A stretch of 10,190 nucleotides of DNA, taken from NCBI GenBank assembly GCA_041497995.1, contig JBGQHM010000251.1, positions 1 to 10,190 of the forward strand. Direction: 5' to 3'. The translations under genes and the position numbers were made by a program. This DNA is from DATKMS01 sp041497995. GTDB taxonomy: Bacteria; Desulfobacterota; Binatia; HRBIN30. The notes below the pieces were generated by a model that searched no databases, was not told the origin of the DNA, and worked only from the letters and a program-made list of their open reading frames with translations. How positions within the stretch are numbered: the first letter of the stretch is position 1; each line of letters begins with the position of its first letter. This document shows, in pieces, positions 1 to 6,270 of the stretch.

Positions 1-1072
1 AGACATCGGAGATCAACGCACCGAACGAGCCCATGCGCGGGAACTGGCGCATCAGCTCTTTGTGCGCCGCGCCGATGCCGGGCAACACTGGTGCCTCGGT
101 GCTCGGTGGCTGGAACTGGCCCTGGATGAAGATCCCTTCGCGCGTGAACTCGTGTACGTTGTAGGCTTGCGGCACTTCTTCCCAGCCACGCACCTCTTCG
201 TCGAACACGGCGCCGACCCGCGTCGCCGGATGAATGTGTAAGTTGTGGCCGCGGTAGCCTGACGCATCGGCGATGCCGCTACGCTCCAACAGGGCCGGCG
301 TCAGCATGGCACCCGCGGCAACGACGACGCGGTCGGCCAGCACGCGGAGTTGCCGGCCGGTGTCGCGGTCGTTGGCGTCGAGGAAGGTGGCCAGCACGCC
401 GAACGCTGCGCCATTGGAGGCCAGAACGCGGTCGGCGCGACAGCGCGTATACAATGTCGCGCCGCCGGCGAGCGCCTTTGGCACGTAGCTCACGTGCATG
501 GCCTGCTTCGCATCTTGCGGGCAGCCGAACGCGCAGACCCCCGTACCCATGCAGCCCCTCTCGTTACGCGGAATGCGTGCGCCGGCGAAGCCGAGCGCCT
601 CGGTGCCGCGCTGGAAGAGGCCGCTGTTTTTGCCGTAAACGGCGTCGGCGACCGGATGCACGTTGATCTCTTGCTCGACGCGTTCGAAGTGCTGCCGCAG
701 ATGCGGCTCCGTGATGTCGGCGACCCCGTGCTCGCCCTGCCACGATTCGAGGACATAGTCGGGCGCGCGGTAACACGTCCCTGAGTTGATCGCCGTCGTA
801 CCGCCCACACACTTGCCGAGCGGAATGGGGATGGTGAGACCGCCGACCGTGCCGGTGAGTCCGCGGTTGCGGTAAATCAGATCGATCATCTGGCGCGGGT
901 TGCCGGTGAAGTCCTTGCCGCGGTAGTACGCGCCTTCTTCGAGCAGGCACACCTCGATACCCGCCTCGGCGAGCTCCTTCGCGACCACCGCACCGCCTGC
1001 ACCAGAACCGATGACGCACACTTGCGTCCGCACATTGCAGTCGCGGTCGACTGCGGCGCCATCGATGATCAT
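1..1072 (-). CDS. GMC-family FAD-dependent oxidoreductase (fatty-alcohol/cholesterol-oxidase-like), 3' end beyond window
   Basis: This is a flavoprotein that probably oxidises an alcohol to an aldehyde or ketone using FAD. 357 codons are visible from ATG at 1072 and the frame is open to the left edge. Seen: dinucleotide-binding GSGAGG at residues 22-27 followed by LLEEG at 43-47, GKCVGGTTAINSGTCYR at 86-102, a cysteine cluster (C174, C180, C184 in GCMGTGVCAFGCPQDAKQ), and AAGAMLTPALLERSGI at 252-267, which fits GMC signature 2 except for a final Ala where Gly is usual. The cysteine cluster and the CVGG/TCYR block are typical of the long-chain fatty-alcohol oxidase branch of the family. The catalytic His/Asn region would lie left of the window. 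The start overlaps the stop of the upstream membrane-protein gene as ATGA, so the two are likely co-translated. The true substrate is not readable. No leader peptide is visible, which suggests a cytoplasmic-side enzyme held by its partner (inference). Confidence 0.9.
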   Translation of the reverse strand, partial: MIIDGAAVDRDCNVRTQVCVIGSGAGGAVVAKELAEAGIEVCLLEEGAYYRGKDFTGNPRQMIDLIYRNRGLTGTVGGLTIPIPLGKCVGGTTAINSGTCYRAPDYVLESWQGEHGVADITEPHLRQHFERVEQEINVHPVADAVYGKNSGLFQRGTEALGFAGARIPRNERGCMGTGVCAFGCPQDAKQAMHVSYVPKALAGGATLYTRCRADRVLASNGAAFGVLATFLDANDRDTGRQLRVLADRVVVAAGAMLTPALLERSGIADASGYRGHNLHIHPATRVGAVFDEEVRGWEEVPQAYNVHEFTREGIFIQGQFQPPSTEAPVLPGIGAAHKELMRQFPRMGSFGALISDV

Positions 1073-1950
1073 GCCAAGCGGTCCCGATGGAAGGCGGCGT
1101 TGGGCCCGGCGAGCAGCTTGTCGCGCAGGTACGTGCCGTCGAAGCCGACGGCGGCGGCGACCGCGGGCGTGTCGTAGAAGTGGAGCATGACGGCGAGCTT
1201 GAGACCATGGAGTAACTGGCGGCGCGGTGCGAGCCGCGATGTCTCCCACCCGGCGAGGTACGCTTCGCGTTCGGCGGCGTCGAGCCGCGAGAAGCGGCGG
1301 CGGCGCGGTCCGAACAGCAGCGGGCCGAGCTCGATGACGTAGAGGATGACCGTCAGTCCGGTTGTGCCGAGCGGGTGCAGCCGGCCGAAGTACTCCCACA
1401 CGGTCTGGTCGAGCTGCACTGTAGAAGCGCCTGCGGCGAAGGCACCGCCTTCCGGCACCATGGTGCTCGTCAGCCGGCGCAACAGCTCGGCGACGTGACC
1501 GTCCGGCTGTGCCCGTGGCTGTGTCGCTTGCTCGACGATGCCGAGCCACAGGTAACAGCCGAGCACGAGCAAGACGATCGACCCGTCGACCAGGAAGTTG
1601 AGTAGGTACAGAAAGGTCCGCTGATGGAGAATGAAGAACAGCAAGCAGGTGAACGACGAGGCGAACTTGCCGGCTGCCAGGATGGGCATCAGCGCGCGAT
1701 TGCCACGCGGGTCATCGGCGATGCGCCACGCCAACAGCGTGACGAGCACCATGTACGCGAAACCCAGACTGAGCCAGAAGCGCAGGTCAGCCTCCGGTGC
1801 CGGTGGAAAGATGCGGAAGAGGCTGCCGGCTGCGTTGATCGTGCGCACCGTGCCGTTAGGCGCGAACAAGAAGGTCAGCCCGACGACCGCAAAGGTCCCC
1901 GCCAGCAGGCGATGGATGAGAGCGACGATGTCGTGCGCGCTGCGCTGCAC
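1069..1950 (-). CDS. Polytopic membrane protein with C-terminal GMC-partner-like domain
   Basis: The protein has 293 residues. Four hydrophobic helices are visible at about 9-30, 58-77, 88-108 and 111-138, and a fifth weaker one at about 196-213. The remainder (about 214-290) is soluble and Arg-rich, with LDAAEREAYLAGWETSRL at 223-240 and HGLKLAVMLHFYDTP at 248-262. That block resembles the segment found upstream of, or fused to, the FAD domain in fatty-alcohol-oxidase-type GMC proteins, and loosely the gluconate 2-dehydrogenase small subunit; this is recalled family resemblance, not a search. The four-base ATGA overlap with the GMC gene supports a two-subunit membrane-bound dehydrogenase with this protein as anchor or electron-transfer partner. 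No haem-binding CxxCH is present. The start is GTG at 1950 with no Shine-Dalgarno; an in-frame TAG upstream and the absence of other start codons leave it as the only N-terminal choice. Confidence 0.75.
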   Translation of the reverse strand: MQRSAHDIVALIHRLLAGTFAVVGLTFLFAPNGTVRTINAAGSLFRIFPPAPEADLRFWLSLGFAYMVLVTLLAWRIADDPRGNRALMPILAAGKFASSFTCLLFFILHQRTFLYLLNFLVDGSIVLLVLGCYLWLGIVEQATQPRAQPDGHVAELLRRLTSTMVPEGGAFAAGASTVQLDQTVWEYFGRLHPLGTTGLTVILYVIELGPLLFGPRRRRFSRLDAAEREAYLAGWETSRLAPRRQLLHGLKLAVMLHFYDTPAVAAAVGFDGTYLRDKLLAGPNAAFHRDRLA

Positions 1951-2004
1951 GGGTGCAGAACTAGCCCCGATCTAGAGAAAAGGAAAGGCGGTGCGGGGTG
2001 CGGG

Positions 2005-2033
2005 TTGACATTGCGGGGATATCGGTCTCAACT
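2005..2033 (+). promoter_or_regulatory. Candidate promoter for the small membrane protein
   Basis: A perfect TTGACA lies at 2005-2010 and, after 17 nt, TCAACT at 2028-2033, a poor -10 (3 of 6). If used, transcription would begin at about 2040-2041, on the ATG itself, giving a leaderless message. That would agree with the missing Shine-Dalgarno. Only the -35 match is strong. Confidence 0.3.
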
Positions 2034-2040
2034 TTCTGCG

Positions 2041-2256
2041 ATGGCCAGCGACGAACCTCGGGACATCAGCACCCTCGTCGTTGTGGCTCTGCTACTCTTG
2101 GCCTTGGTGTTTGCCGGTGACTGGATCATCACCTATGTCCAATCCGCCGCCAACCCGTGGAACCTGGTGCCGTGGTTTGGTGTCGCCGCGGCCGTCATCA
2201 TCGCCTTGGGTCTCGTCGCCTACATACGCCCCGGGCGTCGCAAGGATAGCGCGTAG
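2041..2256 (+). CDS. Small two-helix membrane protein, unknown function
   Basis: I do not recognise this 71-residue protein. It has an acidic N-terminus (MASDEPRD), a strongly hydrophobic helix at about 11-33, a short Pro/Trp loop (SAANPWNLVPW, 35-45), a second helix at about 46-62, and a basic tail (RPGRRKDSA). By the positive-inside rule both ends are likely cytoplasmic. The regular membrane pattern and the ATG directly before the acidic leader argue for a real gene, although the frame also stays open upstream to 1624, antisense to the membrane-protein gene. There is no Shine-Dalgarno. It diverges from the GMC operon (90-nt gap) and converges on the FAD oxidoreductase (24-nt gap), so it is probably a single-gene transcript. 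Confidence 0.6.
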   Translation: MASDEPRDISTLVVVALLLLALVFAGDWIITYVQSAANPWNLVPWFGVAAAVIIALGLVAYIRPGRRKDSA

Positions 2257-2280
2257 GACGAAGAGATCACGCAAGCCAAA

Positions 2281-3711
2281 CTAGGCGTGCGTGAGCGCCG
2301 CATGCGCTGCGGCGCGGCCGGCATAGGCGCTGATGTCGACTATCCCCGCCGGCGCCTCGAGGGTTGCCGACGCCAGCAGGAGACCTTCCATCCCCGGCAC
2401 GGTGAGGTCGTGGCGCTTCACCGGTGCCCACGACCAACTCATCGATTGCGGCGCCGCTACGTATTGGTAGGCGCTCCACTCGATGCAGTCGTCCAAGTCG
2501 GCGTAGTAGCGCTTCAGGTAGGCGATCGCCATGTCGAGGTGTGCGCGCGCGGCAGTCCACGGCGGACCCGACGTCGTGCCGCCATCGAAGAACCGAGCCA
2601 TCACCCACGATACGAGGTGCTTTCCCGGGGGCGCTACGCGGCGGCTCGTCAGCGACGGAATGTGGTAGCCGCCGGCGTAACGGCGCTTGCCTGCTGCGCC
2701 CACGAGGAAGCGATTCCAGCCGGCATGGTCGTCGGGCTGCCCAGTGGCGCGCACTGTCGGAATACGGCGCAACCCCGCTTGCCAGCCGATGAGGTCGGCA
2801 CGGTAGCGCTTCAGCTCTTCGGCCGCAGAGACAAACTCGGTCGGGAACCGGCGTGCGTCGATGAGGTCGAAGTTCTCCCAGACGGGGTAGGTGCTGATGA
2901 CCACTGGTGCGCGGACCTCGCACACGAGGTTCGTCCGGTCGACGGCAACGGCGCCGTGCACGCGTCCGCCATCGACGATAATCTCGACGGGCTTCCAACC
3001 GAGCATGATCTCACCGCCACGCTCCCGAATGGCGCGCGCCCACGGTTCCATGAGCCCTTGCATGCCGCCGACTTCGGCGTCGTCGGCGATGTGTGGCAGA
3101 CCCTTCGGTGTCTGGAAGAACTGCATCAGACGCCCGGCGGACGCTTCTTCCGGGCGTGGATGGAAGATCACCGCGGCCATCAGGAGCAGCGCGCGTCGCA
3201 CGCCCGGATGCCGCACGTGTTGCTCGACCCAGGCGCCGAGCCGCAGCGGCAGCGCCGCCTCGACGTCAGCGGGCTTCGTCGTGGCAAGCCGGGCGAGCAC
3301 GTCGCGCAGTTCATCGAGCCCGTCGTCAGGGCACTCGAAGAACTCGCGTGCCGACGCCAGGAATCCGCCGGCCGACCAGTTGCCGCCATCAAGGACCGTT
3401 CCGTCGGCGAGCCGATGCACGCGCAGCGGGCGTGTGATCGGATGCATTGCGATCTCGACTCCCGCTTCGCGTGCCGCCTCGGCACCGTGGTGCCAGGGGA
3501 ACTGGCAATCGCCGACACCGTGTGCGTCGCGGTGGCCGAAGTCGATCCAGAAACCCTCCGGCGTCTGGACCGCGCCGCAGCGACCGCCGACGGTGTCGGC
3601 CTGCTCGAGGATCACGACGCGTCGACCGTGCTGTGTGAGGATCGCGCCGGCCACGAGGCCCGCGAGATCTGCCCCAACGATCACGACGTCTGCTGTTACC
3701 TCACGTTGCAT
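2281..3711 (-). CDS. Phytoene-dehydrogenase-like FAD-dependent oxidoreductase
   Basis: This 476-residue flavoprotein belongs to the amine-oxidase/phytoene-desaturase superfamily, whose members desaturate or oxidise isoprenoids, amines and other hydrophobic substrates. Seen: an N-terminal Rossmann strand with VVIVGADLAGLVAG at about 9-22, the acidic end of strand two (VVILEQ, E36), GGRCGAVQTPEGFWIDFG just after it, and a C-terminal FAD-contact segment VPGMEGLLLASATLEAPAGI followed by SAYAGRAAAHAAL. Length is normal. The motif that is normally GxGxxG reads GADLAG (residues 13-18), so the middle glycine is Asp15. The start is ATG at 3711 because AGGAGG (3723-3718) lies 6 nt upstream; a TTG at 3717 directly abuts that site and is less likely. 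It diverges from the SDR gene across 186 nt, so a shared control region is possible. Substrate unknown. Confidence 0.88.
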   Translation of the reverse strand: MQREVTADVVIVGADLAGLVAGAILTQHGRRVVILEQADTVGGRCGAVQTPEGFWIDFGHRDAHGVGDCQFPWHHGAEAAREAGVEIAMHPITRPLRVHRLADGTVLDGGNWSAGGFLASAREFFECPDDGLDELRDVLARLATTKPADVEAALPLRLGAWVEQHVRHPGVRRALLLMAAVIFHPRPEEASAGRLMQFFQTPKGLPHIADDAEVGGMQGLMEPWARAIRERGGEIMLGWKPVEIIVDGGRVHGAVAVDRTNLVCEVRAPVVISTYPVWENFDLIDARRFPTEFVSAAEELKRYRADLIGWQAGLRRIPTVRATGQPDDHAGWNRFLVGAAGKRRYAGGYHIPSLTSRRVAPPGKHLVSWVMARFFDGGTTSGPPWTAARAHLDMAIAYLKRYYADLDDCIEWSAYQYVAAPQSMSWSWAPVKRHDLTVPGMEGLLLASATLEAPAGIVDISAYAGRAAAHAALTHA

Positions 3712-3897
3712 GTGCAACCTCCTCTCGTCGGTACGGCTCGATCCTCAGTCGGCATTTCGATGAACTGTAGTCGATATTCCGATTCCCAGTCTATGGGCCG
3801 GAGCACTACGGTCTAGATGATGAACGTGGCCCCTTCGACGTGGTTGACTTGACGCGCCGAGGCAGCCTACGGAGCTCCACTGGGAGGACGCGCAACG
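3712..3897. promoter_or_regulatory. Divergent intergenic region between FAD oxidoreductase and SDR
   Basis: This 186-nt region must hold the promoters of both flanking genes. On the minus strand TAGACT and TACAGT (4 of 6 matches each, 18-nt spacing; TACAGT at 3769-3764) form a weak promoter candidate with a leader of about 45 nt. AGGAGG at 3723-3718 is the ribosome site for the minus gene. On the plus strand TTGACT at 3844-3849 is a possible -35 without a good -10, and GGGAGG at 3882-3887 lies 10 nt before the SDR ATG. TCGATATTCCGA at 3771-3782 is an imperfect palindrome (8 of 12) that could be an operator half; this is speculative. No small ORF is evident. Confidence 0.35.
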
Positions 3898-4674
3898 ATG
3901 AAGACCTTCAGAGAAAAGTTGGCCGTGATCACCGGCGGCGGTACCGGCATGGGTCGTGCGATGGCCGAGCAACTGGCGGCGGCGGGCTGTCACGTCGCAC
4001 TCTGCGACGTCTCTGCCGAGAACATGGCCGAGACCAAGCGGCTCTGCGCGGCACAGGCACAAGCGGATGTGCGCGTGAGCACGCACGTGTGTGACGTGTC
4101 CGACGAGCGTCAAGTGATCGCGTTTCGTGATGCGGTGACCGCGCAGCATGGGACCAAGCACATCAATCTGCTCTTCAACAACGCTGGTATCGGTGGTGGC
4201 GGCAGCTTCCTCAAGGACGATCGCGCCGAATGGGAGAAGACCTTCGGCGTCTGCTGGTTCGGTGTCTACTACTGCACGCGCGCCTTTCTGCCTCTCCTCG
4301 TGGCGAGCGACGAGGGCTACATCGTCAACACCAGCAGTGTGAACGGCTTCTGGGCCTGCCTCGGGCCGGCCACCGCGCACACCGCCTACAGCAGTGCGAA
4401 GTTCGCCGTGAAAGGGTTCTCGGAAGCCCTTCTCGTGGATCTGCGCCTGAACGCGCCACACGTGAAGGTCGCCGTAGTGATGCCCGGCCATGTTGGTACG
4501 TCGATCATGATCAACACGAACAAGGTGCTCGGGAAGCCGGCCGCGTTGGAGATGGGCGCGGCGGACGTCGCGGTGCTGCGGGAGCGCTTGCAACAACGTG
4601 GTCTGCCAGTCGGGGAAATTGACGATGATGCGCTGAGAAACGCGGTCCACCAACTGACGCTCAGCTTCCGGTGA
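3898..4674 (+). CDS. Short-chain dehydrogenase/reductase, truncated by frameshift at its 3' end
   Basis: This classical SDR oxidises or reduces a hydroxyl/carbonyl group with a nicotinamide cofactor. 258 residues precede TGA at 4672-4674. Seen: cofactor loop TGGGTGMG (12-19), Asp37 at the end of strand two (suggests NAD preference), NNAG (94-97), candidate catalytic serines S146/S147, YSSAK (Y164, K168) and the PGHVGT segment at 196-201. The position normally held by the tetrad Asn (VNxxGV) is Cys119 in VCWFGV. The spacing from Ser to Tyr is about four residues longer than usual. The start is ATG at 3898 with GGGAGG ten bases upstream. The reading stops at FR, but DNAPVTAAQAATIILDGVR continues immediately in the next frame, so the intended protein is about 322 residues. 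The catalytic core is complete in the truncated version. It diverges from the FAD oxidoreductase. Substrate unknown. Confidence 0.9.
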   Translation: MKTFREKLAVITGGGTGMGRAMAEQLAAAGCHVALCDVSAENMAETKRLCAAQAQADVRVSTHVCDVSDERQVIAFRDAVTAQHGTKHINLLFNNAGIGGGGSFLKDDRAEWEKTFGVCWFGVYYCTRAFLPLLVASDEGYIVNTSSVNGFWACLGPATAHTAYSSAKFAVKGFSEALLVDLRLNAPHVKVAVVMPGHVGTSIMINTNKVLGKPAALEMGAADVAVLRERLQQRGLPVGEIDDDALRNAVHQLTLSFR

Positions 4675-4867
4675 CAACGCACCGGTGACGGCGGCGCAGG
4701 CCGCGACGATCATCCTCGACGGCGTGCGTCACGATCAGTGGCGGATCCTGGTCGGCGACGATGCGCATGTCCTCGACCGCATGGTCCGCGAATCACCGGA
4801 GACAGCCTACGAGCAGTCGTTCATGGCGGGCCTGCACCAGCAGGGGCATCTGCAGTGGAGTGATTGA
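4673..4867 (+). pseudogene. Displaced C-terminal segment of the SDR (frame +1)
   Basis: These 64 codons plus stop encode DNAPVTAAQAATIILDGVR, then HDQWRILVGDDAHVLDRMV and a short tail. That matches the C-terminal pattern I know from this SDR subfamily (FRDNAP..AA..ILDGVR...WRILVGDDA...L). It joins the SDR exactly if the T at 4672 is ignored: CGG (Arg258) then GAC. The segment has its own GTG at 4685 but no Shine-Dalgarno, so independent translation is unlikely. The cause is either a one-base insertion in the genome, a base-calling or assembly error, or, less likely, recoding. Confidence 0.8.
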
Positions 4868-4868
4868 G

Positions 4869-4891
4869 AGACGGTGCGCGATTCACCGTCT
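4869..4891. terminator. Candidate hairpin between convergent SDR and galE
   Basis: AGACGGTG (4869-4876) and CACCGTCT (4884-4891) form a perfect 8-bp stem with a 7-nt loop, sitting in the 15-nt gap between two convergent genes; its right arm includes the galE stop codon. A weakly T-rich run follows on the plus strand (about 4898-4908), with none on the minus strand. The position suits a terminator, but the missing U-tract keeps this tentative. Confidence 0.4.
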
Positions 4892-5860
4892 GCCGGTCTT
4901 CTTCTCCCACGCCCAGGCGTGGGCGATGATGGTTTCCAGATCCGCGAACTGCGGTCGCCAGTGGAGCTGCTCGCGGGCGCGCGATGCGTCGGCCACCAGC
5001 CGTGCAGGGTCGCCGGGCCGGCGGCCTTCCTCGATCACCCGCACTCGTCGCCCGGTCACGCGCTGCGCTGCATCGATCACTTCGCGAACGGAGAACCCGT
5101 TGCCGTTGCCCAGATTGAAGCGGTTGCTGGCCGCGCCGTCGACGAGGTACTGCAACGCCGACAAGTGCGCGTCGCACAGATCAACGACGTGAATGTAATC
5201 GCGGATGCACGTGCCGTCCGGCGTGTCGTAGTCGGTGCCGAACACCGTGATCGCCTCCTGCCGGCCCGATGCGGCGCGCAGGACCAGCGGGATGAGATGC
5301 GTTTCCGGCTCGTGCCGTTCGCCTAACAGCCCCGACGGATGTGCGCCGGCGGCGTTGAAGTAGCGCAGGCAGACGGACTTGAGTCCATAGGCGTGGTCGC
5401 AGTCCTCCAATACCTGCTCCACCATCCACTTCGATCGGCCGTACGGGTTCATCGGCTCGCGCGGGTGTGCCTCGTCGATCGGCACATACCTGGGTTCGCC
5501 GAAGATGGCTGCGGTGGACGAGAAGATGAATCGCTCCACGTGGTGCCGCACCATGGCGTCGAGCAGGGTGAGCGTGTTGGCCAGGTTGTTGCGGTAGTAC
5601 TTCCCCGGCAGCCGCACCGACTCGCCCACTTGAATGTGCGACGCGAAGTGCATGACGCCGTCGAAGCGGTGCTCCTTGAAGACATCGTCGAGCAGAACGA
5701 CATCGGCGACGTCGCCCCGCACGAGGGTTCCGCCGAGCACGGCGTCTGTGTGGCCGCTCTCCAAGTTGTCCAAGATGATCACGTCATGGCGGGCATCCAG
5801 CAGAAGCTTGACCATGTGCGAGCCGATGTAGCCGGCACCGCCGACGATCAGCACCTTCAT
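4883..5860 (-). CDS. galE: UDP-glucose 4-epimerase
   Basis: This enzyme interconverts UDP-glucose and UDP-galactose with tightly bound NAD, supplying galactose for lipopolysaccharide or exopolysaccharide and serving the Leloir pathway. The 325 residues match the usual GalE length. Seen: GGAGYIGSH at 7-15 (NAD binding), DNLESG at 31-36, HFASHIQVGESV at 71-82, catalytic serines in FSSTAAIFG (113-121), NPYGRSK with Y140 and K144, RYFNAAGAHP (166-175), RDYIHVVDL at 220-228, and WRPQFADLETII at 301-312. The ATG at 5860 begins directly with MKVLIVGG and overlaps the stop of the DUF3037 gene as ATGA, so a longer N-terminus starting at 5941 is not needed. It is last in the ompA, HipA-like, DUF3037, galE string, and translational coupling to DUF3037 is likely. 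No other galactose-pathway gene is in the window, so a role in envelope sugar supply is the better guess. Confidence 0.95.
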   Translation of the reverse strand: MKVLIVGGAGYIGSHMVKLLLDARHDVIILDNLESGHTDAVLGGTLVRGDVADVVLLDDVFKEHRFDGVMHFASHIQVGESVRLPGKYYRNNLANTLTLLDAMVRHHVERFIFSSTAAIFGEPRYVPIDEAHPREPMNPYGRSKWMVEQVLEDCDHAYGLKSVCLRYFNAAGAHPSGLLGERHEPETHLIPLVLRAASGRQEAITVFGTDYDTPDGTCIRDYIHVVDLCDAHLSALQYLVDGAASNRFNLGNGNGFSVREVIDAAQRVTGRRVRVIEEGRRPGDPARLVADASRAREQLHWRPQFADLETIIAHAWAWEKKTGRR

Positions 5861-6270
5861 TGTGCTCGTCCCGTGTTGTCGCCGCGAGGCCGTACCATCG
5901 TTTCGAGCAGGTGATCGAGCACAGCAGCCGGATTCTCGCAACGACCGGTGTGTACGGGCGACGTCTGGATGGTGGTGCTGCGCGGCGCAACCAGCCAGTG
6001 GAAACGCTCCCGCTGTGTGAGCTCACCGATCGGCCCGGCCTGCGCCCCGCCGGCACAGATGGTGGGAATGGTCGCGAGGTGGGTGCGGATCGCTGCGACG
6101 TCCACTGTCGCATCCAGCGCTAGCAGCCGCTGCTCGTCCATCTCGATGCGCGCTGCGAGAAATTCTCGGTCCGGACACGAGACGATGACTCCGACGTTGA
6201 CGAACTCTTCACGCTCGACCTTCGGGACGACGCGGACGATGGCGTAGTCATACGTACATTGATCGCGCAC
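5857..6270 (-). CDS. DUF3037-family protein, partner of the HipA-like kinase
   Basis: This 137-residue soluble protein matches the DUF3037 pattern: YAIVRVVP at 9-16, an EFVNVGVIV strand at about 22-30, and the C-terminal block ERFHWLVAPRST then QTSPVHTG, with ENPAAVLDHLLETMV near the end. The function of the family is not known to me. It is commonly found beside a HipA-like kinase, as here. The best start is GTG at 6270: AGGAGG at 6282-6277 lies exactly 6 nt upstream, inside the 3' end of the kinase gene. An ATG at 6294 would add eight residues but lies upstream of that ribosome site. With the GTG, the gene overlaps the kinase by 23 nt and galE by 4 nt, so expression of all three is tightly linked. 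A protein-binding or modulating role for the kinase is inference from the pairing. Confidence 0.82.
   Translation of the reverse strand: MRDQCTYDYAIVRVVPKVEREEFVNVGVIVSCPDREFLAARIEMDEQRLLALDATVDVAAIRTHLATIPTICAGGAQAGPIGELTQRERFHWLVAPRSTTIQTSPVHTGRCENPAAVLDHLLETMVRPRGDNTGRAQ

Noticed and set aside
1624..2040. N-terminal extension of the small membrane protein
   Set aside because: It is antisense to the membrane-anchor gene, highly charged and low-complexity. The ATG at 2041 gives a compact, sensible product.
2295..2315. Perfect 7-bp all-GC hairpin (GCGCCGC/GCGGCGC) near convergent gene ends
   Set aside because: It lies within Ala-rich codons of the FAD oxidoreductase and has no U-tract on either strand, so coding constraint explains it.
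2287..3816. Plus-strand open frame of 509 codons
   Set aside because: It is antisense to the FAD oxidoreductase, which carries clear family motifs and a strong ribosome site. The Arg/His-rich translation is a typical GC-rich shadow.
3745..4713. Minus-strand open frame of 322 codons
   Set aside because: It lies antisense to the SDR and shows no motif; a shadow frame.
5861..5941. 27-residue N-terminal extension of GalE
   Set aside because: It overlaps the DUF3037 coding sequence, and the family starts directly at MKVLIVGG, whose ATG overlaps the upstream stop.
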